Assembly: GCA_002706605.1 (NCBI GenBank)
Contig: PALT01000043.1
Span: 62,001-126,000, forward strand
Source of the DNA: Rhodovulum sp.
GTDB taxonomy: Bacteria; Pseudomonadota; Alphaproteobacteria; Rhodobacterales; Rhodobacteraceae
Direction of reading: 5' to 3'
DNA: 64,000 nucleotides
Both the position numbers and the translations under genes were made by a program. Shown piece after piece: positions 1-8,686 of this stretch. Positions within the stretch are counted from its first letter, which is position 1; every line of letters starts with the position of its first letter. The notes under the pieces were generated by a model that made no database searches, was not told the origin of the DNA, and worked only from the letters and a program-made list of their open reading frames with translations.

Positions 1-711
1 TCGGCTTGGGCCAATTGGCGCAAGGTGATCGGTCCCCTGTCGGAAAACTTTGACATCATCGCCCCCGACATCGCGGGGTTTGGCGCGACCGAACTCAAGG
101 CCGATACCAAATACAACATCATGCTGTGGGTTGAGCATTTCGTCGCTATTCTGGACGCGCTGGAGATCGAGAAAATCTCGGTCGTGGGCAACTCGTTCGG
201 CGGGGCCTTGGGCCTGATGACGGCGATCAACCACCCCGAACGCATCGACCGTCTGGTCCTGCTGGGCACGCCCTGTGGCCGCTTCCCGCAAACCGCCGGC
301 CTGAAGGCACAGGGCGATTTCGACGGCACGATGGACTCGATGCGCCACGCCATCAGCTTTTTCCCCTATGACGACAGCATCATCACCGAGGACCTGATCC
401 AAGCACGGTTCGAGGCCGCAACGCGCGACGGCGCCCTTGAGGCGTTCCGCAAGCTGATGCCCAAACCCGAGGGCGAAAACCCCGAGGTCCGTGGCATCCC
501 CGAAAAGATGCTGCGCACCGTCAAGCACAAGACCCTGATCCTGCATGGCCGCGAGGACCGCGTGGTCCCTTATGAGCGCGCCTTGGACATGCATCAATGG
601 CTGGAAAACTCGGACCTGCACTCTTTTGGGAAATGCGGTCACTGGGTGCAAATCGAACGCGAGGCCGAGTTCCTGAAACTGGTCCGCGACTTTATGGGAG
701 GCAAAGCATGA
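1..711 (+). CDS. Meta-cleavage product (2-hydroxymuconate semialdehyde-type) alpha/beta hydrolase, 5' end cut by window
   Basis: The reading frame is open from base 1 (first residues SAWANWRKVIGPL), so the N-terminus lies upstream of the window. SAWANWR followed by an IAPDIAGFG strand is typical of MhpC/BphD/CarC-type C-C bond hydrolases, which split the ring-fission product into a dienoate and an acid. The catalytic triad is visible: nucleophile elbow GNSFGG (Ser codon 193-195), Asp in HGRED (556-558) and His in CGHW (640-642). The stop overlaps the start of the next gene by 4 bp, indicating translational coupling in the catabolic operon. The substrate chain cannot be told from sequence. Confidence 0.9.
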   Translation, partial: SAWANWRKVIGPLSENFDIIAPDIAGFGATELKADTKYNIMLWVEHFVAILDALEIEKISVVGNSFGGALGLMTAINHPERIDRLVLLGTPCGRFPQTAGLKAQGDFDGTMDSMRHAISFFPYDDSIITEDLIQARFEAATRDGALEAFRKLMPKPEGENPEVRGIPEKMLRTVKHKTLILHGREDRVVPYERALDMHQWLENSDLHSFGKCGHWVQIEREAEFLKLVRDFMGGKA

Positions 712-965
712 GCCGCAACACGCTGGAAAAGGTGCTGTACGATCTGTCGACCTCGGGCGCGAACAAGAAAAAGTTCGCCGAGGACCCCGACAAGTTCCTC
801 AGCCGCTATCAACTATCCGAAGACGAACGCGCCCTGATCCGCGACTATAAGGTGCGCGATCTGGCCGACCTTGGCGTCAACACCATGCTGACGTGGGGGT
901 TCTGGCTGCAGGCGGGAAAATCCAACCGCGACTATCTGAAAATCATGAAACGCGAGGAGGCATAA
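708..965 (+). CDS. LigA-like alpha (small) subunit of a class III extradiol ring-cleavage dioxygenase
   Basis: 85 residues starting at the ATG that overlaps the hydrolase stop (ATGA); the frame stays open further upstream but that part is only a shadow of the hydrolase. The helical sequence with FAEDPDKFLSRY, LSEDERALIRDYKVRDLADLGVN and a Trp-containing segment is characteristic of the LigA family, the subunit that caps the active site of protocatechuate 4,5-dioxygenase and of two-subunit enzymes such as CarBa. It ends directly against the catalytic subunit gene at 966. Having separate alpha and beta subunits separates this enzyme from one-chain MhpB-type enzymes. Confidence 0.85.
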   Translation: MSRNTLEKVLYDLSTSGANKKKFAEDPDKFLSRYQLSEDERALIRDYKVRDLADLGVNTMLTWGFWLQAGKSNRDYLKIMKREEA

Positions 966-1799
966 ATGGCCCGTATTGTTGGGGGCTTTGTCGCCCCGCA
1001 TAACCCCGTCATGTACTTTAACCCCCAAGGCGCGACACAGGAACAATCCGACGCGTGCTATGGGGCCTATGCCGCCATGGCCGACCGTATCAAAGAGCTG
1101 GAGGCCGACGCCGCCATCGTGATTGGCTGTGATCACTACATACTTTTTGGTACTGAATGTTTGCCCCCCTATGTGATCTCCACGGGTGAGATCGAGGGCC
1201 CCGTGGATCAACTGCCGGGCCTCAAGCGCAAACCGCTCTTGTCGCACGGGGCCTTGGGCGCGCATATCGCCGCCGAGGGCAGTCGCACAGGGTTCGATTG
1301 GACCGTCGGGCGGGCGCTGAACGTCGATCATTCGGTTGCCGTGCCCCATCACCTGATGCTGGAACCCACCGGCAAGGACATCCCGATCGTCGCGGTCATG
1401 CTGGCCTGTGGCGTGGACCCCTATCTGCCGATGGCGCGGGCATGGGCGCTTGGCGAACATATCGCCGACGCCGTGGCCAGCTTTCCCAGCGACGAGCGTA
1501 TCGTCGTGATCGGGTCGGGCGGCATTTCGCACCACGTCGGGGACGAACGCATGGGCGAGGTGAACCCCGCCTTTGACCAAAAGGTTCTGGATATCGTCAC
1601 ACGTGGCGACAAGGACGCGATGCTGGCCCTGACGGATGAGGAAATCCTGCGCGACGGCGGCAATGGCGCCATGGAAATCCGCACCTTTGCCTGCGCGATG
1701 GCCGCGACCCGCGCCGCCGGTGGCCGCGTTGTCGGCTATGAGCCGGTCGAGGGCTGGGTCACTGGCATGGGCTTTGCCGAACTGGAGGTGGCCGCATGA
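966..1799 (+). CDS. LigB-like beta (catalytic) subunit of class III extradiol dioxygenase
   Basis: 277 residues, the usual length for LigB/CarBb-type catalytic subunits. Candidate Fe(II) ligands are His12 (APHNPVM), His57 (CDHY) and Glu259 (GYEPVEG), with His189/His190 (GGISHH) in the position of the acid-base His of the family. The enzyme would open a catecholic ring next to the diol with O2, giving the semialdehyde or oxo-dienoate used by the upstream hydrolase. It starts immediately after the alpha subunit and its stop overlaps the ferredoxin start by 4 bp. Whether the substrate is protocatechuate-like, a biphenyl-diol or a phenylpropionate-diol is not decided by sequence. Confidence 0.88.
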   Translation: MARIVGGFVAPHNPVMYFNPQGATQEQSDACYGAYAAMADRIKELEADAAIVIGCDHYILFGTECLPPYVISTGEIEGPVDQLPGLKRKPLLSHGALGAHIAAEGSRTGFDWTVGRALNVDHSVAVPHHLMLEPTGKDIPIVAVMLACGVDPYLPMARAWALGEHIADAVASFPSDERIVVIGSGGISHHVGDERMGEVNPAFDQKVLDIVTRGDKDAMLALTDEEILRDGGNGAMEIRTFACAMAATRAAGGRVVGYEPVEGWVTGMGFAELEVAA

Positions 1800-2125
1800 T
1801 GATCGAACTCTGCCCCAGCGCCGAAATCGCCGAAGGCGAGATCAAGCGCGTCGATGTCGAGGGCCTGCCCGCCGTGGCCATCGCCCGTCACGAAGGTGCG
1901 CTTTACGTCTTTCCCGACCGCTGCCCCCACGCCGACGAGAGCCTCGCCGAAGGCTGGCTTGAGGATGGGCGCGTGATCTGTGGCGTGCATTTCGCCGAAT
2001 TCGATCTGGACACCGGCGAGGTGCACAACCCGCCCGTCGGCTGTCCCAACCTGTCGTTTTTCAAATGCGAGGACCGCGACGGAACGGTCTTTGCCCTGCT
2101 GACCGGAGACAATGCCAATGTGTGA
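1796..2125 (+). CDS. Rieske [2Fe-2S] ferredoxin of a ring-hydroxylating dioxygenase
   Basis: 109 residues. Cluster ligands are clear: C43-P-H45 and C62-G-V-H65, spaced as in BphA3/HcaC/NdoA-type ferredoxins. It would carry electrons from the NADH:ferredoxin reductase encoded at 8687 to the oxygenase encoded next. The start ATG overlaps the LigB-like stop and the stop lies within the first codons of the oxygenase alpha gene, so the unit is tightly coupled. Confidence 0.9.
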   Translation: MMIELCPSAEIAEGEIKRVDVEGLPAVAIARHEGALYVFPDRCPHADESLAEGWLEDGRVICGVHFAEFDLDTGEVHNPPVGCPNLSFFKCEDRDGTVFALLTGDNANV

Positions 2126-3521
2126 AGGTGACTGCAAAGGCGCCGCAAAAGGCCGCCCGAACATGAAACCGGTCTACCCTAAGGCCGGCAGCTATCCCGA
2201 TTTTGCCAAACTGGTGGACCGCGAGAACGCACAGGTTGACCGCCGTGTGTTTACCGACGAACAGGTCTATCAGGCCGAGCTGCGCCAGATCTTTGCCCGC
2301 TCGTGGCTGTTTCTGGCCCATGAAAGCCAGATCCCCAATCCGGGCGACTTCGTGCGCACCTCGATGGGCGAAGACGACGTCATCGTCGTGCGTCAGCGCG
2401 ACGGCTCGGTCAACGCGTTCCTGAACTCGTGCCCGCACCGTGGCAACCGCGTCTGCATGGTGGACGCCGGTAAAAAGGCCCGCGGGTTCATCTGCAACTA
2501 TCACGGCTGGTCCTTTGGCATCGACGGCGCGCTGCGCGGCACCGATGGCAAGGTCTATGAAAAAGACGAGACGTTCGAAAAAGCGCAGATCGGCCTGACG
2601 CCGGTGGCCCAAGTCGACAGCTATAAGGGCCTGATTTTCGGCACCTTCGACCCCGATGCGGTCTCGCTCCTCGAGTTCTTTGGCGACTTTACCTATTATC
2701 TCGACATCATGCTGGACAATGACGAGGGCGGCACCGAATTCATCGGCGGCGCGATCAAGTCCGAGATCGACTGTAACTGGAAATTCCCCGCCGAGAACTT
2801 TGTCGGCGACATCCTGCACGCGTTCTGGACCCACCAATCGGGCGCACAGGCGATCCTTGGGGGCGGCGTCGATCTGGGCAAACGCTATGACGAGCTGGCG
2901 TTTCAGGCCTCGATCTACGGCCACGGGATCGAAACCAACCTCGACAAGGTCGGCAACACCCGCACGCTGGGCTATCCCGATCTGGTCGATTACGCGTTCG
3001 AGCTGTCGGAAAAGGCCAAGGACCGTTTGGGCGAACTGCGCGCCCGCGCGATCGGGGCGGTATCGTCATGTACCGTGTTTCCGAACTTTTCCTTCCTGCC
3101 CGGTCAAAACACCTTTCGCGTCTGGCACCCGCGCGGTCCGGGCAAGATCGAACTGGTGGTGTGGACGCTGGTCAACAAAAACGCGCCCGATCACATCAAG
3201 GAACAATACCGCAAGGGTGTGATGATGACCTTTTCGCCGGGCGGTGTGTTCGAAATGGATGACGGCGAGAACTGGGAATACTCGACCCGCGTGAACCAGG
3301 GCTTCGTCACCCGTCAACAGCCGCTGCACTATGCGCTGGGGATCGAAAGCGCGGATATGGAGCGTGACCTGCCGGGCCATATCCACAAGGGGTCCCTGAA
3401 CGATGCGAACCAGCGTCTGTTCTATACCCGCTGGGCCGAGTTCATGGAGCACGACAACTGGACCGACCTGCAAAACGGTGCGACCGCCGCGCCGAAAAAA
3501 ACCGCAACCGCAGCAGAGTAA
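2112..3521 (+). CDS. Aromatic-ring-hydroxylating dioxygenase, alpha (large) subunit
   Basis: 469 residues with the two expected centres. The Rieske domain has C107-P-H109 and C128-x2-H131. The mononuclear iron site has D233-x2-H236-x4-H241 (GDILHAFWTH) and a late FEMDDGENW segment that supplies the Asp ligand and the usual alpha-subunit signature. It inserts both atoms of O2 to make a cis-dihydrodiol. The start at 2112 overlaps the ferredoxin by 14 bp; ATGs at 2118 and 2163 (MKPVYPKAG) are alternatives, the last removing a Cys-containing N-terminal extension. It forms an alpha3beta3 enzyme with the next gene. Confidence 0.92.
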   Translation: MPMCEGDCKGAAKGRPNMKPVYPKAGSYPDFAKLVDRENAQVDRRVFTDEQVYQAELRQIFARSWLFLAHESQIPNPGDFVRTSMGEDDVIVVRQRDGSVNAFLNSCPHRGNRVCMVDAGKKARGFICNYHGWSFGIDGALRGTDGKVYEKDETFEKAQIGLTPVAQVDSYKGLIFGTFDPDAVSLLEFFGDFTYYLDIMLDNDEGGTEFIGGAIKSEIDCNWKFPAENFVGDILHAFWTHQSGAQAILGGGVDLGKRYDELAFQASIYGHGIETNLDKVGNTRTLGYPDLVDYAFELSEKAKDRLGELRARAIGAVSSCTVFPNFSFLPGQNTFRVWHPRGPGKIELVVWTLVNKNAPDHIKEQYRKGVMMTFSPGGVFEMDDGENWEYSTRVNQGFVTRQQPLHYALGIESADMERDLPGHIHKGSLNDANQRLFYTRWAEFMEHDNWTDLQNGATAAPKKTATAAE

Positions 3522-3526
3522 GACCC

Positions 3527-4084
3527 ATGTTGGATATTCTCGATATTTCCAAACCCTTTGCCGATATGGATCGTCCCGTCGACATCGAAACCGAACGGGC
3601 GATCATGCGGTGGCTGCACGCCGAGGTTCGGTATCTGGACGCCGAGCGTTATCAGGAATGGCTGAACGATTTCATCGACCCCGAAATCCATTACTGGATG
3701 CCGGACATGGAAACGCGCCGCCGCGACGATCCGCGCGGGATGTTTGCCTATGGTGAATCCGCCTATTTCGACGATACATGGTCCGAGCTGAACATCCGCG
3801 TCAAACGCTATAACGAGCCCTCGGCGTGGGCGGACAACCCGCAGACGCGGCATTTGCACCAGATTTCGAACATCGAAATCAATGCAACCGACGATCCCAC
3901 CCTGTTTGCCGTGCATTCCGCATTCACCAATGTGCGCAACCGCAACGAGGCCGATCAGGACATCATCCACGGTCGCCGCGAGGATGTGTTGCGCGCGGTC
4001 GATGGTGGCTATCGCCTGCTGCGCCGTCGGGTGTTCATCGTGCAGAACGTCCTGCTGTCCAAAAACCTGAACACGTTCTTCTGA
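3527..4084 (+). CDS. Ring-hydroxylating dioxygenase, beta (small) subunit
   Basis: 185 residues of NTF2-like fold, the standard length of BphA2/HcaF-type subunits. Conserved-looking segments are EAxxLD (AEVRYLDAERYQEWLNDF), the IHYWMP strand and the C-terminal RRRVFIVQNVLLSKNLNTFF strand. Beta subunits mainly stabilise the alpha3beta3 hexamer and can tune substrate range. Its TGA shares a base with the ATG of the dehydrogenase (TGATG), so translation is coupled. Confidence 0.9.
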   Translation: MLDILDISKPFADMDRPVDIETERAIMRWLHAEVRYLDAERYQEWLNDFIDPEIHYWMPDMETRRRDDPRGMFAYGESAYFDDTWSELNIRVKRYNEPSAWADNPQTRHLHQISNIEINATDDPTLFAVHSAFTNVRNRNEADQDIIHGRREDVLRAVDGGYRLLRRRVFIVQNVLLSKNLNTFF

Positions 4085-4884
4085 TGGGACGTCTGGATGG
4101 ATATGCCGCCCTTGTGACGGGCGGGGGCAAGGGGATCGGGCGCGCCGTCGTGGACCGGTTCGTGGCCGAGGGCGCGCGCGTCTGTGTTCTGGTGCGTGCG
4201 CAGGCCGATCTGGACGATCTGGTGGCCACGCACGGCGATCTGGTCACCGGCGTGATCGGGGATGTGCGCAACTGGGACGACAATGTCGCCGCCGTCGCCG
4301 AAACCGTGAACCGGTTCGGCAAGCTGGACGTGCTGGTGCCAAATGCGGGCGTCTATGATTTCTCGGACCCGTTCGAGAGCATTCAGGGCGCGGACATGGC
4401 CGAACGCTATCGTCAGTTGTTCGATGTGAATGTGCTGGGGTATCTGCTGGCCGCGCGGGCGGCTGTGGATGAATTGCGCAAGGCAGAGGGATCCATCGTG
4501 TTCACGCTGTCTTCGTCGTCCTATTACGCGGGCGGCGGCGGCACCCTGTATGTCAGCTCCAAACACGCCCTCGTCGGCACCGTGCGCCAGTTGGCCTATG
4601 AGCTGGCCCCCGAAATCCGCGTCAATGCGGTCGCACCGGGGGGCACGCGCACCGGTCTGGGCGGTCTGCCCGGGGATGAACGCGCCTTGGCCGATCTCGA
4701 CGGGTTCGAGGCCATGGTCGCTAGCAACGTGCCCTTGGGTTTCCTCTCAGAACCCGAAGATCACGCCGGTCTCTACGTCACGCTGGCCAGCCGCAGCGAA
4801 AGCCGCTTTGTCACCTCGGAAATCATCCGGTCGGACGGCGGGATTCAGGTCCGTGGCCGCAGCAGAAAGAAAACAAAGACATGA
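4084..4884 (+). CDS. cis-dihydrodiol dehydrogenase, short-chain dehydrogenase family
   Basis: 266 residues from the ATG that overlaps the beta-subunit stop. Classical SDR features: cofactor loop TGGGKGIG (12-19), NAG (87-89), a Ser-rich catalytic strand near 144 and YVSSK (Tyr156, Lys160). Its length and position directly after the oxygenase subunits match BphB/HcaB-type enzymes, which oxidise the cis-dihydrodiol to a catechol with NAD+. The C-terminus is strongly basic (RGRSRKKTKT). The frame extends upstream over the beta subunit, but no conserved SDR sequence lies there. Confidence 0.88.
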   Translation: MGRLDGYAALVTGGGKGIGRAVVDRFVAEGARVCVLVRAQADLDDLVATHGDLVTGVIGDVRNWDDNVAAVAETVNRFGKLDVLVPNAGVYDFSDPFESIQGADMAERYRQLFDVNVLGYLLAARAAVDELRKAEGSIVFTLSSSSYYAGGGGTLYVSSKHALVGTVRQLAYELAPEIRVNAVAPGGTRTGLGGLPGDERALADLDGFEAMVASNVPLGFLSEPEDHAGLYVTLASRSESRFVTSEIIRSDGGIQVRGRSRKKTKT

Positions 4885-5849
4885 CAGTTAAAGACAAAGT
4901 AACCGCCCTGAAATCGCGCCTGCGGATACCGGTCGTGGCCGCACCGATGTTCCTGGTGTCGGGGCCCGACATGGTGATCGCCGCCGCCAAGGCGGGGATC
5001 ATGGGTGCCTTTCCCGGCCCCAACGGGCGCAGCATCGATGATCTGCGCGCGTGGTTTCAAACCATTGCCGACGCGCTGGGGACGGATCGTTTGCCCTTTG
5101 CGTTCAACATGATCACCCACACCAGCTATGGCCGTTTTGAAGAGGAACTGGCGCTGGTTTCTGAGTTCAAGCCAGAGATCGTGATCACCGCCCTTGGCGG
5201 TCCGCATCGCGTGACCGAGGCCGTGCATGCCTATGGCGGGATGGTCTTTGCCGACGTCAACAGCCCGACCTACGCCCGCAAGGCCATTGAAAAAGGCGCA
5301 GATGGTCTGGTTCTGGTCTGTTCGGGCGCGGGTGGTCATACGGGTAAATATGCGCTGGGTCCGTTTCTGGATGAGGTGCGCGGCTTTTTCGACGGTCCGA
5401 TCGCGGTCGGCGGCGGGATTTCCACCGGTCAGGCGGTTCTGGCCGTCGAAACCTTGGGCGCGGATTTCGCCTATGTCGGCACGCGTTTCCTTGGCGCTGC
5501 CGAGAGCATGATCGGCCAAGGCTACCGTGACATGGTGATCGACAGCGGGATCGAGGATCTGATCGCGTCCAAGGCCATCACCGGCGCGCTTGGCAACTGG
5601 ATGAAAGCGTCGGTCGCGGCGGCTGGTCTGGACCTGAACGACATGAAGGCCGAGGCCAAGATCGACTTTTCCGGCGACATGCATTCGGGCGCAAAGGCGT
5701 GGAAAACCGTTTGGAGCGCGGGTCAGGGCGTGGGCCACATCCACCAGATCGAACCCATGGCCCAGATCGTCGACCGCATGGCCGGTGAATACGACGCCGC
5801 GCTGACCAAACTGGCCACCCGCACCCAGAAACAAGGAGAACCGGCATGA
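4881..5849 (+). CDS. Nitronate monooxygenase / 2-nitropropane dioxygenase family flavoprotein
   Basis: 322 residues of the FMN-binding TIM-barrel family (NMO/2-NPD, also FabK-like). Supporting segments are the VVAAPMFLVSGPDMVIAAAKAG start, SGAGGHTGKYA with the His usual in the family's active site, the GGGISTGQAV phosphate-binding loop and AYVGTRFLGAAES. It overlaps both neighbours by 4 bp, so it is an integral member of the operon, although no classical ring-cleavage pathway needs this enzyme. It may remove a toxic nitro or nitronate compound, act on a nitro-substituted substrate, or be another NAD(P)H-dependent flavin oxidoreductase. Family assignment is good; role unknown. Confidence 0.8.
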   Translation: MTVKDKVTALKSRLRIPVVAAPMFLVSGPDMVIAAAKAGIMGAFPGPNGRSIDDLRAWFQTIADALGTDRLPFAFNMITHTSYGRFEEELALVSEFKPEIVITALGGPHRVTEAVHAYGGMVFADVNSPTYARKAIEKGADGLVLVCSGAGGHTGKYALGPFLDEVRGFFDGPIAVGGGISTGQAVLAVETLGADFAYVGTRFLGAAESMIGQGYRDMVIDSGIEDLIASKAITGALGNWMKASVAAAGLDLNDMKAEAKIDFSGDMHSGAKAWKTVWSAGQGVGHIHQIEPMAQIVDRMAGEYDAALTKLATRTQKQGEPA

Positions 5850-6616
5850 CACTGGACACGATTGCCACGTCGCTGCGCACGGCCGAGGCCACCAGCACCC
5901 CGATCGCGCCGATCCGTGACCAGATCACATCGGCCGCCGATGCCTATGCCATTCAGGACATCAACACCGAGGCGCGCCTTGCCGCCGGTGGCCGACTGGT
6001 CGGGCGCAAGATCGGCCTGACCAACCCCGCCGTTCAGACGCAGTTGGGCGTCGATCAACCCGATTACGGCATGCTGTTTGCCGATATGGACCTGCCCCAC
6101 GACGGGGAACTGGCATGGAACGAGGGCGCCCAATGGAAGGCCGAGGCCGAATTGGCCTTTGTCATGGGCCGCGAGTTGACCAACCCCGATTGCACCATGG
6201 CCGAGGCCATGCGCGCCGTCGAGTACGTGGTGCCCGCGATTGAAATCGTCGGTTCGCGCATTGCCAACTGGGACATCCGGTTCGTGGACACGGTGGCCGA
6301 TAATGCGTCCTCGGCGTTTTTCACGCTGGGACCCTCGGCGCGCAAATTGACCGACGCGAACCTGCTCGATTGCCGCATGGAAATGCGCAACGGCGATGCG
6401 GTCGTGTCCCAAGGATCAGGCCGCGCCTGTCTGGGATCGCCCCTGAACGCGCTGGTCTGGCTGGCGCGGGTGATGGCCGGTGTGGGCCGTCCCCTTGGCG
6501 AGGGCGACGTGGTTCTGTCAGGCGCCTTGGGCCCCATGGTCGCGGCAGAACGCGGCGCGGGCTTTGTCGCCACTATCGAAGGCTTTGGCGAAACCGCCAT
6601 CCGGTTCGGAGAATAA
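5846..6616 (+). CDS. mhpD: 2-hydroxypenta-2,4-dienoate (2-keto-4-pentenoate) hydratase, FAH superfamily
   Basis: 256 residues, typical for MhpD/BphH/XylJ. The GRKIGLTNPAVQTQLGV motif and the acidic metal site around KAEAELAFVMG, followed by VPAIEIVGSRI, are characteristic. The enzyme adds water to the dienoate released by the hydrolase to give 4-hydroxy-2-oxovalerate. It overlaps the flavoprotein by 4 bp and is 3 bp from the acetaldehyde dehydrogenase. A decarboxylase of the same superfamily (XylI type) is possible, but the hydrolase and aldolase neighbours favour the hydratase. Confidence 0.85.
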   Translation: MTLDTIATSLRTAEATSTPIAPIRDQITSAADAYAIQDINTEARLAAGGRLVGRKIGLTNPAVQTQLGVDQPDYGMLFADMDLPHDGELAWNEGAQWKAEAELAFVMGRELTNPDCTMAEAMRAVEYVVPAIEIVGSRIANWDIRFVDTVADNASSAFFTLGPSARKLTDANLLDCRMEMRNGDAVVSQGSGRACLGSPLNALVWLARVMAGVGRPLGEGDVVLSGALGPMVAAERGAGFVATIEGFGETAIRFGE

Positions 6617-6619
6617 CCC

Positions 6620-7564
6620 ATGGAAAAAATCAAATGTGCGATCATCGGTTCGGGCAATATCGGCACCGACCTGATGATCAAGATCATGCGCACCTCGGAC
6701 GTTCTGGCGATGGGCGCAATGGTGGGGATCGACCCCAAATCCGACGGTCTGGCGCGGGCTGCGCGTCTGGGCGTTGCCACCACGCATGAGGGGCTGGAGG
6801 GCCTGCGCGCCCTGCCCGAATACGCCGATATCCGTATCGTGTTCGACGCGACCTCGGCGGGCGCACATAAACGCCATTCCGAGGCCCTGATCGCGGACGG
6901 CAAACAGGTGATCGACCTGACCCCCGCCGCGATTGGCCCGTTCACCGTGCCTTCGGTCAACATCGACGCCCATCTGGCCGAGATGAACGTGAACATGGTC
7001 ACCTGCGGCGGTCAGGCCACAATCCCCATGGTCGCCGCCGTCAACCGCGTGGCCAAGGTGCATTACGGCGAAATCGTCGCGTCGATCTCGTCGAAATCGG
7101 CGGGTCCCGGCACACGCGCCAACATCGATGAATTCACCGAAACCACCGCCCACGCGATCCAAGAGGTCGGCGGCGCAACCCGTGGCAAGGCGATCATCAT
7201 CCTGAACCCCGCCGAGCCACCCCTGATCATGCGCGACACGGTCTATTGCCTGTGCGAGGACGCCGATCCCGAGGCCATCCGCGCCTCGATCAAGGAAATG
7301 GAAAAAGAGGTCCAGGGCTATGTCCCCGGTTACCGCCTGAAACAAGAGGTACAGGTCGAGCGCGTCGGCGACAACGACCCCCTTGTCATCCCCGAAATGG
7401 GCGGCGCGTTCACGGGCCTCAAGGTCACCGTGTTCCTCGAGGTCGAGGGCGCGGCGCATTACCTGCCGGCCTATGCGGGCAACCTCGACATCATGACCAG
7501 CGCGGCCCTGCGCACTGCAGAGCGGCTGGCGATCAAACGCAACTGGGTGCAGGAGGCCGCCTGA
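6620..7564 (+). CDS. mhpF: Acetaldehyde dehydrogenase, acylating
   Basis: 314 residues. The N-terminal NAD-binding loop is [10 protein letters not shown] (8-17) and the catalytic Cys is Cys129 in [12 protein letters not shown], both as in MhpF/BphJ/DmpF. It turns the acetaldehyde made by the aldolase into acetyl-CoA with NAD+ and CoA. In this family the two enzymes form a complex that channels the aldehyde, consistent with the gene lying 1 bp before the aldolase gene. Confidence 0.93.
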   Translation: MEKIKCAIIGSGNIGTDLMIKIMRTSDVLAMGAMVGIDPKSDGLARAARLGVATTHEGLEGLRALPEYADIRIVFDATSAGAHKRHSEALIADGKQVIDLTPAAIGPFTVPSVNIDAHLAEMNVNMVTCGGQATIPMVAAVNRVAKVHYGEIVASISSKSAGPGTRANIDEFTETTAHAIQEVGGATRGKAIIILNPAEPPLIMRDTVYCLCEDADPEAIRASIKEMEKEVQGYVPGYRLKQEVQVERVGDNDPLVIPEMGGAFTGLKVTVFLEVEGAAHYLPAYAGNLDIMTSAALRTAERLAIKRNWVQEAA

Positions 7565-7565
7565 G

Positions 7566-8585
7566 ATGGAAAAGATCTATATCCAAGACGTCACCCTGCG
7601 GGACGGGATGCACGCCGTGCGCCACCAATACGATCTGGGCCATGTGCGCGCGATTGCACAGGCGCTGGACGAGGCGGGGGTCGATGCGATTGAGGTCGCC
7701 CATGGCGATGGCATCACCGGTTCGACCTTTAACTACGGGTTTGGCAAATGCACCGATGAGGCATGGATCGCCGAGGCCGCCAAGGTCATCAAGAACGCGA
7801 AACTGACCACGCTGCTGTTGCCCGGGATCGGCACGATTGAGGACCTCAAGCGCGTGCGCGACCTAGGGGTTCAATCGGTCCGCGTTGCGACCCATTGTAC
7901 CGAGGCCGACGTTGCCGCCCAACATATCGCTGCGGCCAAGGACATGGGCATGGACGTGTCGGGCTTTTTGATGATGTCGCATATGAACACGCCTGACGGC
8001 CTCAGCGAACAGGCCAAGCTGATGGAAAGCTATGGCGCGGATTGCGTCTATTGCACGGACAGCGGTGGTCGCCTGACCATGCAGGACGTCGAGGCGCGCA
8101 TCGCCGCCTTCCAAAGCACCCTGCAACCGACCACGCAGATCGGCGCGCATATGCACGAGAACCTGTCCCTTTCGGTCGCGAACTCGGTCGTGGCGGTGAA
8201 AAAGGGCGCCTATCGCGTCGACGCCTCTCTGGCCGGTATGGGCGCGGGCGCGGGCAACACCCCGATTGAGGCCTTTGTCGCCGTCGCCGACCTCTATGGG
8301 TTCAAGCACAACTGCGATCTGTTCAAACTACAAGACGCCGCCGAGGATCTGGTGCGCCCGCTACAGGACCGTCCGGTGCGGGTGGATCGCGAGACCATGA
8401 CGCTTGGCTATGCGGGGGTCTATTCGTCCTTCCTGCGCCATGCCGAACGGGCGGCCGAGATGTATGGCCTGGACACGCGCGAAATCCTTGTCGAACTGGG
8501 CACGCGCAAAATGGTCGGTGGTCAGGAAGACATGATCGTCGACGTCGCCTTGGATCTGGTGCGCCGCAAAGAGCACGCCGCCTAA
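7566..8585 (+). CDS. mhpE: 4-hydroxy-2-oxovalerate aldolase
   Basis: 339 residues of the DRE-TIM metallolyase family. The [13 protein letters not shown] segment near the N-terminus carries the Arg/Asp/His catalytic set and [14 protein letters not shown] carries the two metal-binding His. It cleaves 4-hydroxy-2-oxovalerate into pyruvate and acetaldehyde, completing the meta-cleavage lower pathway, and would partner the dehydrogenase encoded just upstream. It is the last gene of the tightly packed part of the operon; about 100 bp separate it from the reductase gene. Confidence 0.93.
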   Translation: MEKIYIQDVTLRDGMHAVRHQYDLGHVRAIAQALDEAGVDAIEVAHGDGITGSTFNYGFGKCTDEAWIAEAAKVIKNAKLTTLLLPGIGTIEDLKRVRDLGVQSVRVATHCTEADVAAQHIAAAKDMGMDVSGFLMMSHMNTPDGLSEQAKLMESYGADCVYCTDSGGRLTMQDVEARIAAFQSTLQPTTQIGAHMHENLSLSVANSVVAVKKGAYRVDASLAGMGAGAGNTPIEAFVAVADLYGFKHNCDLFKLQDAAEDLVRPLQDRPVRVDRETMTLGYAGVYSSFLRHAERAAEMYGLDTREILVELGTRKMVGGQEDMIVDVALDLVRRKEHAA

Positions 8586-8686
8586 GCGCCACCCGATCAC
8601 ATCAACGCGGGCGGGGAAGCGGTTGGGCCGTCTCCTCTCTTTGGGTCAATCGTGCCCGCCCGCGTCCCTATTCGAGGAACCTGAAT

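Noticed and set aside
813-1580. 255-codon minus-strand frame opposite ligA/ligB-like genes
   Set aside because: Shadow of two recognisable genes; His/Gly-rich composition typical of antisense frames.
4845-5852. 335-codon minus-strand frame opposite the flavoprotein gene
   Set aside because: It is antisense to a clear nitronate-monooxygenase-like gene and has only low-complexity sequence.
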